Source: Desulfobacca acetoxidans (GTDB lineage Bacteria > Desulfobacterota > Desulfobaccia > Desulfobaccales > 0-14-0-80-60-11). Taken from it: 5,258 nt of DNA. Position 1 is the stretch's first letter. Each line of letters begins with the position of its first letter. Made by a program: the position numbers and the translations under genes. The notes beneath the pieces were generated by a model, which saw only the letters and a list, made by a program, of their open reading frames with translations, ran no database searches and was not told where the DNA came from. Where the stretch lies: contig DZCR01000210.1 of assembly GCA_022736495.1 (NCBI GenBank), positions 1 through 5,258 of the forward strand, written 5' to 3'. Positions 1-5,194 of this stretch are shown in pieces.

Positions 1-69
1 TTGTTCTACCCGATAATAGCCGACAACAGGCGATTGGCCATTTTCTTAACGCATGCAAAATCAGTCACT

Positions 70-213
70 TGAGCCAATTGCAAAATATGTTCATCTATCG
101 CCCCGGCGAAAGCCTGATGTTCAGAACTGACTGAAAAGACTGGATTATGAACATTGAGCTCCGCTTTCCGGCTTTCGCCGGAATGACGCAGAAGGAGTTT
201 TGCAATTACCTCA
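70..213. repeat. Imperfect 16-bp inverted repeat bounding a 144-bp segment
   Basis: The left arm (70-85) ends in AATTGCAAAA and the right arm (198-213) begins with its exact reverse complement, TTTTGCAATT. Extended to 16 bp, the arms match at 14 positions. The bounded segment contains the palindrome at 166-183. The layout would suit a small non-autonomous repeat element (MITE-like) or a large imperfect hairpin in RNA. No target-site duplication was established, so the element type is open. Confidence 0.4.
166..183. repeat. Short extragenic palindrome (REP-like)
   Basis: TTCCGGC (166-172), loop TTTC, then GCCGGAA (177-183) gives a perfect 7-bp stem, followed by TGAC. Read on the - strand the core is GTCATTCCGGCGAAAGCCGGAA. 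In many proteobacteria, dispersed repeats of the form GTCATTCC-GCGAAAGC-GGAATCC are common between genes, and this fits that type. The usual outer half-site CTGGATT is also present, at 140-146, but is separated from the palindrome by about 20 extra bases. Confidence 0.6.
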
Positions 214-345
214 CTTGTGCAAATACCAAATTTCTCCTGTTCTTCGCCAAGAGAGGGTGGATTTGAAATTAAATTCGTGATAATCAGGGGCATCCGTCAC
301 CGGTAATGATAATGACCACGGTTTGCCGGACAAAATATTTAATTC

Positions 346-352
346 AGGAGGG
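346..352 (+). promoter_or_regulatory. Ribosome binding site AGGAGGG for the CsgG-like gene
   Basis: AGGAGGG lies 3-4 nt before the ATG at 356. It decides the start: the in-frame TTG at 323 would add 11 residues (MPDKIFNSGGR) ahead of what otherwise is a clean signal peptide, and it has no comparable site before it. Confidence 0.8.
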
Positions 353-355
353 CGC

Positions 356-1084
356 ATGAAAAGGTTTAAATTTATGTTGGTGATAAGTTTGGCTTTAGCT
401 ATGACAGCCGGTTTTGTGGTTGAGTCCGTGGCCGCGGAAAAGCCGCGGATCGGCGTTTTGCGGTTTACGAACAGAACATCGGCCGGCTGGTGGACAGGGA
501 GCGTCGGCGGCGACCTTCAGGACATGCTGATCAATGAACTGGCCTCTACGGATTCGTTTCGGGTGCTGGAACGTAAAGAGCTTGACGCGGTGCTGGGCGA
601 ACAGGACCTCGGCGCCTCCGGCAGGATCAGCAAAGGGACCAGGGCCAAGGTGGGCAATGTCACAGGCGCCAAATACCTGGTCGCCGCCACAGTATCCTCT
701 TTTGAAAAGGGGACGGAGGGTCAGGGCGGCGGGCTCTCCTTTAGGGGTTTTTCGATCGGCGGGGATCGGGAGAAGGCCTATATCGCCGTGGACCTGAAGG
801 TGATCGAGGTGGAGACCGGCGAGATCGCCGCGGTCAGAACCGTAGAGGCCACCTCCAAAAGCAGCGGGATCAATCTCGGTCTGCACAAGTGGGGCTTCGG
901 CGGAAACCTGAGCGAGCACAGCAAAACCCCGACCGGCAAGGCCATCCGTGCCTGCATCGTGGAAATTGCCGGCTACCTCGAATGCGCCCTTGCCAAGGGT
1001 AAGGACAGCGATTGCATGGAGGAGTACAAGGCCAAGGAAACCAAGCGAAAGGAAAAAACCAAAGGTTCTATCGACCTGGAGTAG
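356..1084 (+). CDS. CsgG-family exported protein
   Basis: This 242-residue protein probably belongs to the CsgG/HfaB family, whose best-known member, CsgG, forms a nonameric outer-membrane channel that secretes curli subunits. Residues 1-27 look like a Sec signal peptide: a basic MKRFK start, a hydrophobic core, and VAA before E28 as a likely signal peptidase I site. The family's periplasmic fold is visible: RIGVLRF (31-37), a helix containing DLQDMLINEL (53-62), FRVLERKELDAVL (68-80) and GAKYLVAATV (104-113). Gly-rich residues 112-142 and the 162-192 stretch lie where CsgG has its two membrane beta-hairpins, around the typical core VDLKVIEVETGEI (145-157). Unlike E. coli CsgG there is no lipobox cysteine, so it is not expected to be lipid-anchored. 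The C-terminus (223-242) is Lys/Glu-rich. No curli partner genes are nearby, so the cargo is unknown. Family is fairly sure; a secretory role is inferred. Confidence 0.85.
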   Translation: MKRFKFMLVISLALAMTAGFVVESVAAEKPRIGVLRFTNRTSAGWWTGSVGGDLQDMLINELASTDSFRVLERKELDAVLGEQDLGASGRISKGTRAKVGNVTGAKYLVAATVSSFEKGTEGQGGGLSFRGFSIGGDREKAYIAVDLKVIEVETGEIAAVRTVEATSKSSGINLGLHKWGFGGNLSEHSKTPTGKAIRACIVEIAGYLECALAKGKDSDCMEEYKAKETKRKEKTKGSIDLE

Positions 1085-1272
1085 CCGCAATCCGGACGGC
1101 GGCGCCCGCGGGGATGTCCGCCGACCGGCCGCGATCGGGCGCTCTCTTGGCTGGATTATGGGGCCATTCCGCTTCGCCTTGACGTCACCGCCTGCCAGAA
1201 CCACACTCGCGGCGCTCACCTGCGGAACGGACGGCAAGCCTCAGGCTTGACGGACGAGCCGGCAGGTGACGC

Positions 1273-1305
1273 GCCCTGTTCCGGCGCTGGGCGACGGGAC
1301 AGGGC
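1273..1305 (+). other. 10-bp hairpin, possible structured RNA
   Basis: GCCCTGTTCC (1273-1282) pairs with GGGACAGGGC (1296-1305) with one G-U pair, closing a 13-nt loop. The segment CCTGTTCC (1275-1282) is also perfectly complementary to GGAACAGG at 1348-1355, and GCGCC (1271-1275) can pair with GGCGC (1283-1287), so alternative folds are possible. No known RNA family is recognised. Confidence 0.35.
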
Positions 1306-1377
1306 CGAGCGAAGTGAGCGCCGCGATTCCCGGCGACGCAGTCCCCGGGAACAGGTTGATTGCCCTGGGCAGGTTGT

Positions 1378-1431
1378 CCGCAGATCGAGATCAAGGGGTC
1401 TCCCGAGCTCCCGGGATCAGGCGGCTTTTTT
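1378..1431 (+). terminator. Candidate intrinsic terminator before the transporter gene
   Basis: CCGC (1378-1381) pairs with GCGG (1421-1424) and GATC (1383-1386) with GATC (1415-1418), across a small internal loop (A against AG). GGG/CCC pairs are possible in the interior. One base after the stem comes a run of six T's (1426-1431). The stem is interrupted, so strength is uncertain. It lies about 55 bp before the transporter start. It would end transcripts from the upstream gene or gap, or act as an attenuator. Confidence 0.35.
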
Positions 1432-1486
1432 GATATCACCATATTTGTGACATGATTTTACAAGGCTTCTGGTTAAAAGCATCCGC

Positions 1487-2653
1487 ATGACGGAGCAGGG
1501 ACGCGTCAACACGAAGGCTATCTTCGCCCTGACCATGCTGCATTTCACGGCGGATTTCTACATCTCCTTTATCACGCCGCTTTACCCCGTTTTTGTCGAT
1601 AAGCTCTCCCTCTCCCTGGCCCAGATCGGCCTGATCGCCGGGACGATGCGGGTGATGGCCTTTGTCGTTCAGCCCGGGGTAGGCTATTTCGCCGACAGGT
1701 ATCGGTCCCGGATCTTCATTATCGGCGGACCGCTGCTGACAATAATCTTCATCACCTTCGCCGGCCGGGCCGGATCTTTTTACGATCTGCTGTTTTTTGT
1801 GATGATCGGCTCAATCGGCTCCTCTCTTTTTCACCCCTCCACGGCGGGCATGATCGCCAATTACGCCGGCCGTCATCTCGGCTTTTGCATCGCCATTTTT
1901 AATATGGGGGGCACCCTCGCCTTCGGCCTCGGCCCGCTTTTTATCGCGGGGTTTGTCCATCGTTACGGCCTGGATGCAACCCCCTGGACGGCCCTGCCGG
2001 GGTTGATTCTGATGGCGCTCTTCTTCAAGATAACGCCCCGACCGCAGGGCGAAGGGCTGCGGGGGCAGGGATTTACCGCGGCGCTCAGTTCGGCCTTCGG
2101 CAAGACCTGGAAACAGGTGCTCCTCATCTGGGTTGTCATGGTCCTTCGCACCTTCGTAACCCAGTCATTTCTCACCTTTGCCCCCATTCACTACTCCCGG
2201 CAGGGCCATTCGCTCGTGTCGATAGGTATGATGATCTCGCTGTTCACCGTGGCAGGGGCAATAAGCGGGCTGATCTCCGGACGTCTTTCCGACCGGATCG
2301 GCTACAGGCCGATCTTCTACTTTACCTTCATCCTTGTTACCCCGGCCCTGCATCTGATGCTGCTGCTGCCGGGGAGATGGGTTTACCTGACTTCGACGCT
2401 CGCCGGTTTTTTGATTTTCGCAACGCTGCCGCTCGGGCTGGTCATGGCACAGAAACTGGCCCCGGAGGGGAAGTCCATGGTTTCCAGTCTGATGATGGGA
2501 CTCGGGCAGGGAATTGGGGGAATACTGACACCTTTCGTGGGGATGGCCGCCGAATCTTTCTCAATTACGGCCGTCCTGCGCCTTTTGGCGATGCTTCCGA
2601 TTATCAGCCTTGCCCTCGTACGGCTCTTCCCGGAAGAACAACTGCGCCGCTGA
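1487..2653 (+). CDS. MFS transporter, fosmidomycin-resistance (Fsr)-like
   Basis: This 388-residue inner-membrane protein shows the 12-helix pattern of the major facilitator superfamily, with helices at roughly 11-33, 42-65, 75-93, 100-119, 130-155, 166-182, 210-232, 244-265, 273-293, 298-322, 332-354 and 360-380. The loop 2-3 motif is GYFADRYRSR (66-75), and its second-half counterpart is GRLSDRIGYRP (265-275). GSSLFHPSTAGMIANYAGR (111-129) and the following FNMGGTLAFGLGP (138-150) resemble the conserved HPEA-type and GGN-type segments of Fsr-like exporters, so it is probably a proton-driven efflux pump. The substrate cannot be read from sequence. Length fits the family (about 390-410). The cytoplasmic linker at 182-207 is polar. 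No clear Shine-Dalgarno site precedes the ATG at 1487; an in-frame TGA at 1448-1450 limits any upstream start, and no better one is seen. The superfamily is certain, the Fsr branch probable. Confidence 0.88.
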   Translation: MTEQGRVNTKAIFALTMLHFTADFYISFITPLYPVFVDKLSLSLAQIGLIAGTMRVMAFVVQPGVGYFADRYRSRIFIIGGPLLTIIFITFAGRAGSFYDLLFFVMIGSIGSSLFHPSTAGMIANYAGRHLGFCIAIFNMGGTLAFGLGPLFIAGFVHRYGLDATPWTALPGLILMALFFKITPRPQGEGLRGQGFTAALSSAFGKTWKQVLLIWVVMVLRTFVTQSFLTFAPIHYSRQGHSLVSIGMMISLFTVAGAISGLISGRLSDRIGYRPIFYFTFILVTPALHLMLLLPGRWVYLTSTLAGFLIFATLPLGLVMAQKLAPEGKSMVSSLMMGLGQGIGGILTPFVGMAAESFSITAVLRLLAMLPIISLALVRLFPEEQLRR

Positions 2654-2695
2654 ATTTTTCGCGGCGGCGCCGGGGCAGTCAGGCGTATCAGCCCC
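2645..2695. terminator. Hairpins between convergent genes, possible weak bidirectional terminator
   Basis: CGCCGC (2645-2650) pairs perfectly with GCGGCG (2661-2666) across a 10-nt loop that contains the transporter stop codon and a T-run. GGGGC (2672-2676) can pair with GCCCC (2691-2695). Neither stem is followed by a proper T-run on either strand, so this is not a textbook intrinsic terminator. The gap between the stops of the converging genes is only 42 bp. Confidence 0.3.
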
Positions 2696-3946
2696 CTAAA
2701 GGCCGGAACCTTTAAAAAGCGCCTTTTGAATCTGGATATCCCACATGGCTTGTCCTTTCAAGCCATTGTCCTGTTTGTACTTTTTAATAGAATTCTGAGT
2801 GTCCTTGCCAAAGATGCCATTTATTTTACTCTTATAATAGCCCAAACCCGCAAGCCTGTTCTGTATTATCATTGCATCGGGTTTAACAACCGGATTAAGA
2901 AAAACCGAACCGGCTGCTATCGGCCCCTCGGTTTTCTCGCCGGCAGTGGGAGTCGCGGACTTTCCGGCGTTTTTTCCCCGGGGCTGTTTTTGCCGGGGAT
3001 TGTAATCTTTCTGGTTGGAGAACCTTCCGATCAGCAGTTTTGCTTTTCCCCCCTCGGGGGTGTAGTACACGTTTATATCGAACGTCGCCCCCCAGTAATC
3101 CGGCACAAATTCACCGGCAACTATCGCAATCGGCCAGCCATCCTCATTGATATACGATGGCGCGATAATGTTTTCGCGACCCCCTTCCGAAACAGTCACC
3201 TCAAACCGGGAAACATCGGCAAGCCTGTCCTGGCAAAAAATCATCACGGCGAGCTTCTTTTTCTTTGTCTTACCCTCTCCCGCCAGCTTTTTCCACACGG
3301 ACAAGCTTTGATAGGCCTGATAAGCCTCCGTCTCCTCCTTAGTCGGCTTCATGTCCAAAGAGTTTTCCAGCGCGAAGGCGTACATTTCCCAATATCCGTG
3401 TATCTTCTGATTTTTCCTGAAGGCCTCAAGCGGGACAAAGTAGGCCTCAACCCTGGGGAAAAGCGGCGCGATGGTTGTAACCCCCGCTTTTTCGATAGTT
3501 ATCCCCTCCAGAGTCTTATAATATTTCGCGGCAAAATATACGGACGCCCTGCGGCCCGTAAAGTCTTCAAAATGGAAAACACCTTCCAGAAGACCCTGAA
3601 CCCTGTTTTTTTCTGCTTTTTTGGCTTCAAAGCCGGTAATATCGGTGAGAATTGCCTCGAATCCCTCATAATCGAACGGCTCTTTGCCGATGGCTTGTCC
3701 GGCAGCCGGCGCAAACCGGACAAACGGCGTCTCGCCCCTGTGCCGCAATTTGTTCAGCATGCCGGCGCATACCATCTCTATATCAATCGGGGTCGCTTCT
3801 TTCTTTACAAAAAATCTGTCCGGAATATTTATTTTCAGGGCTGGCTCCGCCATCTTTTCATTGAGCTGCCTGAGCGCAGGCGCGCAGCCAGAGACCAGGG
3901 GGCAGCAAACAGACATTAAAATCAAGAATTTGATTATTTTTAACAT
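2696..3946 (-). CDS. Lipoprotein with C-terminal peptidoglycan-binding domain
   Basis: This 416-residue protein starts at the ATG at 3946, preceded by GGGAG six bases upstream. A longer frame from a GTG at 3985 would begin inside a tandem repeat and bury the signal peptide. Residues 1-21 are a lipoprotein signal ending in LVSGC, with C21 the likely lipidated residue; Ala follows it, which under the E. coli rule points to the outer membrane. Residues 22-310 match no family I recognise. They include KKKKLAVMIFCQDR (228-241), a likely beta-rich region through about 308, and many aromatic residues (Y/F/W). A Lys/Pro/Gly-rich linker (312-345) leads to a peptidoglycan-binding domain of the PG_binding_1 type (about 356-411): IIQNRLAGLGYYKSKINGIFG, then TQNSIKKYKQDNGL and a terminal KAL. 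The protein probably bridges a membrane and the cell wall. It follows the exported-protein gene by 69 bp with no terminator between, so co-transcription is likely. The binding domain is confident; overall function is unknown. Confidence 0.85.
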   Translation of the reverse strand: MLKIIKFLILMSVCCPLVSGCAPALRQLNEKMAEPALKINIPDRFFVKKEATPIDIEMVCAGMLNKLRHRGETPFVRFAPAAGQAIGKEPFDYEGFEAILTDITGFEAKKAEKNRVQGLLEGVFHFEDFTGRRASVYFAAKYYKTLEGITIEKAGVTTIAPLFPRVEAYFVPLEAFRKNQKIHGYWEMYAFALENSLDMKPTKEETEAYQAYQSLSVWKKLAGEGKTKKKKLAVMIFCQDRLADVSRFEVTVSEGGRENIIAPSYINEDGWPIAIVAGEFVPDYWGATFDINVYYTPEGGKAKLLIGRFSNQKDYNPRQKQPRGKNAGKSATPTAGEKTEGPIAAGSVFLNPVVKPDAMIIQNRLAGLGYYKSKINGIFGKDTQNSIKKYKQDNGLKGQAMWDIQIQKALFKGSGL

Positions 3947-3952
3947 GTTTTT

Positions 3953-3957
3953 CTCCC
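3953..3957 (-). promoter_or_regulatory. Ribosome binding site GGGAG for the lipoprotein gene
   Basis: On the - strand GGGAG sits six bases before the ATG at 3946. It favours this start over the in-frame GTG at 3985, and it places a clean lipoprotein signal peptide at the very N-terminus. Confidence 0.75.
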
Positions 3958-3966
3958 TTTTCCTGA

Positions 3967-4000
3967 ACCGCAATGTTTTGTCCACCGCAATGTTTTGTCC
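3967..4000. repeat. Perfect 17-bp tandem direct repeat, two copies (IS21-end-like)
   Basis: ACCGCAATGTTTTGTCC occurs at 3967-3983 and again, without a gap or mismatch, at 3984-4000. On the - strand each unit reads GGACAAAACATTGCGGT. It fills half of the 69-bp gap between the two - strand genes. Ends of IS21-family insertion sequences usually carry several short repeats with a GGGACAAA/TGACAAA-type core, and this pair resembles that, but no transposase gene and no opposite end are in the window. It could equally be a local duplication or a regulator site. Confidence 0.7.
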
Positions 4001-4015
4001 CAGGCAGAATACATC

Positions 4016-4837
4016 CTACTTGTAAACATTTACCCCCATGGGAGTTACATCATACCCCAACGAAGAATTGATGTAATGAGGCCCTGGCGCCCTGTTCGGG
4101 ACCTGCCTGGTTGAACTTGCCAGGCCCGCGCTCAAGGCGCTTCCCGCCAGCGCCTCCTCTTCTTTTTTCACCACATACTTGACAGCGGCTTTTACAAATA
4201 CCCTTGCGGCTTTTCCCGTTTGTTTTCCGGAGCCTCTTCGCAATACGTTAAATGCGCCTCTGGCCGTGTTGAATGTCTCATCAGCCCCCAATGGGGACAA
4301 TTTGCTTATTGTCACAGAAGAAACACCCGCGATTGCCGCATTTTTTATTATTTCACTCACATCCTTTCCGTCCCGATACGCGTCGGCGCCTCCCCTCGCC
4401 GTGTCCAGCAGGCCTCCGGACACCCAGCCTACACCCGGAACAAAAGCCAGCCCAAACTGGCTCCACTGCCCTGCCTCATCCAAAAACTCGACGGTAACCG
4501 TTAATCCGTGAATCAAAGAGGCCTCGGCGTTGGCGCTCTGGCTTTCCCTTTCCAGGATTTGCTGGCGGATGGCCATTAACTGGCGGGCCGTATAGTCGGA
4601 GCCGGCAAAGGCATTCGTCATGGTCTGTCTGGATGCCTCATCGAGCAAGGAGAATATCTGCGCCACCTCTTCGTCAGACAATCTGGTAATTTGGGTCAAT
4701 CCCTGATCGCCTGAACCGGGAGCATCAGCCCCGCCGCCGCCGCCGTCGCAAGCCCGGGCAATGGTGTCAGCGCCGGAAAAAATGAAAAAAAACAACGCCA
4801 GAAGAATGGATATTTTGGGGCAATTTCTCTTTTTCAT
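4016..4837 (-). CDS. Exported protein of unknown function with Gly-rich 'VPGVGW' segment
   Basis: I do not recognise this 273-residue protein as a named family. The start at 4837 has GGAGG seven bases upstream. Residues 1-29 look like a signal peptide: KKRNCPK, a very hydrophobic core (ISILLALFFFIFSG) and ARA before C30. C30 is followed by DGGGGG, and ARAC is a poor lipobox because of the Arg at -2, so signal peptidase I cleavage is more likely than lipidation. Residues 50-107 are probably helical and charged (LSDEEVAQIFSLLDEASR, RQLMAIRQQILERE). Residues 116-172 contain LDEAGQWSQFGLAFVPGVGW and then GGLLDTARGGADAYRDGKDV, a pattern loosely like the pre-toxin segments of polymorphic toxins; this likeness is by eye only. 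Lys-rich helices follow (204-228), and the C-terminus (245-273) is Pro/Gly/Asn/Tyr-rich. It precedes the lipoprotein gene in a likely operon. Real gene: likely. Function: unknown. Confidence 0.75.
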   Translation of the reverse strand: MKKRNCPKISILLALFFFIFSGADTIARACDGGGGGADAPGSGDQGLTQITRLSDEEVAQIFSLLDEASRQTMTNAFAGSDYTARQLMAIRQQILERESQSANAEASLIHGLTVTVEFLDEAGQWSQFGLAFVPGVGWVSGGLLDTARGGADAYRDGKDVSEIIKNAAIAGVSSVTISKLSPLGADETFNTARGAFNVLRRGSGKQTGKAARVFVKAAVKYVVKKEEEALAGSALSAGLASSTRQVPNRAPGPHYINSSLGYDVTPMGVNVYK

Positions 4838-4844
4838 TCTCTAA

Positions 4845-4849
4845 CCTCC
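4845..4849 (-). promoter_or_regulatory. Ribosome binding site GGAGG for the exported-protein gene
   Basis: GGAGG on the - strand lies seven bases before the ATG at 4837, an ideal spacing that supports both the start choice and the reality of this unrecognised gene. Confidence 0.75.
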
Positions 4850-4851
4850 AT

Positions 4852-4885
4852 GGTGAGATTCTGATACCATTTATAATCATCTTCC
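4852..4885. repeat. 34-bp direct repeat, copy A
   Basis: It matches copy B (4922-4955) at 32 of 34 positions; both differences lie in the stretch after TTTATA (AATCAT here, AGTTAT there). The copy starts GGTGAGATTCTGATACCATT. On the - strand it contains TATAAA (4875 down to 4870). It ends two bases from the ribosome binding site of the exported-protein gene, so it would be in the leader or core promoter of that gene. Confidence 0.8.
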
Positions 4886-4888
4886 ACG

Positions 4889-4907
4889 CTGGCGTGGGAC
4901 GCGCCAG
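4889..4907. other. 6-bp hairpin between the two direct repeats
   Basis: CTGGCG (4889-4894) and CGCCAG (4902-4907) form a perfect stem with a 7-nt loop in the 36-bp spacer between the 34-bp repeats. Repeat, hairpin, repeat is a layout seen in small dispersed elements, but it could be chance in GC-rich DNA. Confidence 0.4.
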
Positions 4908-4921
4908 AGGTAGCGACACAA

Positions 4922-4955
4922 GGTGAGATTCTGATACCATTTATAGTTATCTTCC
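4922..4955. repeat. 34-bp direct repeat, copy B
   Basis: Second copy of the repeat at 4852-4885, with start-to-start spacing of 70 bp and 2 mismatches. On the - strand it also carries a TATAAA hexamer. The near-identity in otherwise unconserved-looking DNA argues for recent duplication or a maintained function. Confidence 0.8.
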
Positions 4956-5178
4956 CTCAACGGCCATGTTTTTCAGCGGCGCCTGGCCGGTTTCCAGGCT
5001 GACAAGCCGGGGAATCCTCGCGGAGAGGGGGGGCGCTGGCCAGGAAAAAGACCGCAAACCAGAAGCAAAGCGCCGGCCGCAAAGAAAACCCGGTGATACG
5101 ATCCTGATTTCGGCATGTTGAAACTCCAGTGAACTATCTTGTCTGATTAACCATTCAGAAACAATCAGTTCAGATTTC

Positions 5179-5194
5179 CTGATCACTTGATCAG
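5179..5194. promoter_or_regulatory. Perfect palindrome, possible operator
   Basis: CTGATCA (5179-5185), CT, then TGATCAG (5188-5194) is a perfect 7-bp inverted repeat with a 2-bp centre. Size and symmetry suit a dimeric helix-turn-helix regulator. The regulator and target gene are unknown; it is about 340 bp upstream of the nearest annotated start and near the window edge, so it may serve a gene outside the window. Confidence 0.35.

Larger units (their letters stand above)
1..355. other. Gene-free region with repeats upstream of the CsgG-like gene
   Basis: No convincing gene is seen here. One - strand reading frame (293 down to 6) stays open for 95 codons, but it runs straight through a dispersed-type palindrome, has only a poor ribosome binding site and matches no family I recognise. 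The stretch holds an imperfect inverted repeat (70-85 with 198-213), a 7-bp-stem palindrome (166-183) and, at its right end, the ribosome binding site for the next gene. I looked for a sigma-70 promoter. TTGAAA (263-268) and GATAAT (279-284) are present but only 10 bp apart, too close to be a standard pair. A second GATAAT (308-313) has no -35 partner. Confidence 0.6.
1085..1486. other. GC-rich gene-free gap with several possible RNA hairpins
   Basis: Roughly 400 bp between the CsgG-like gene and the transporter gene hold no believable gene. The short frames open here have no recognisable domain and look like GC-rich noise. Several stems can form: CAAGCC/GGCTTG (1235-1240 with 1244-1249), GCCCTGTTCC/GGGACAGGGC (1273-1282 with 1296-1305, one G-U pair), TTCCCGG/CCGGGAA (1327-1333 with 1345-1351), and a terminator-like hairpin ending at 1431. 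CAGGTTG occurs twice (1352-1358, 1370-1376). It could be a long 3' untranslated region, a small RNA, a leader of the transporter gene, or decayed sequence. Confidence 0.5.

Noticed and set aside
263..284. TTGAAA and GATAAT as a promoter for the CsgG-like gene
   Set aside because: The hexamers are only 10 bp apart; a sigma-70 promoter needs about 16-18.
6..293. 95-codon - strand open frame
   Set aside because: It runs through a dispersed-type palindrome and the inverted-repeat segment, has no good ribosome binding site and shows no recognisable domain.
395..1237. 280-codon - strand frame opposite the CsgG-like gene
   Set aside because: It is antisense to a clear family member with a ribosome binding site and signal peptide; its product is low-complexity Gly/Pro/Arg-rich, typical of a GC-rich shadow.
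1430..1458. TTGATA with a downstream -10 as promoter of the transporter gene
   Set aside because: At 16-18 bp spacing the -10 candidates match the consensus at too few positions.
2726..3919. 397-codon + strand frame opposite the lipoprotein gene
   Set aside because: It is a long shadow. The - strand has the lipobox, ribosome binding site and peptidoglycan-binding domain; the + product has no domain.
4767..4940. 57-codon - strand frame from an ATG inside repeat copy B
   Set aside because: It is built mostly from the two repeats and then overlaps the start of the exported-protein gene in another frame; probably chance.
4852..4955. Direct repeats as a CRISPR array
   Set aside because: Only two copies, the spacer contains a hairpin, and there are no cas genes.
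4947..5186. 79-codon - strand frame upstream of the exported-protein gene
   Set aside because: No ribosome binding site, composition like noise, and its start lies within the palindrome at 5179-5194. It could be a decayed remnant, but nothing supports a function.
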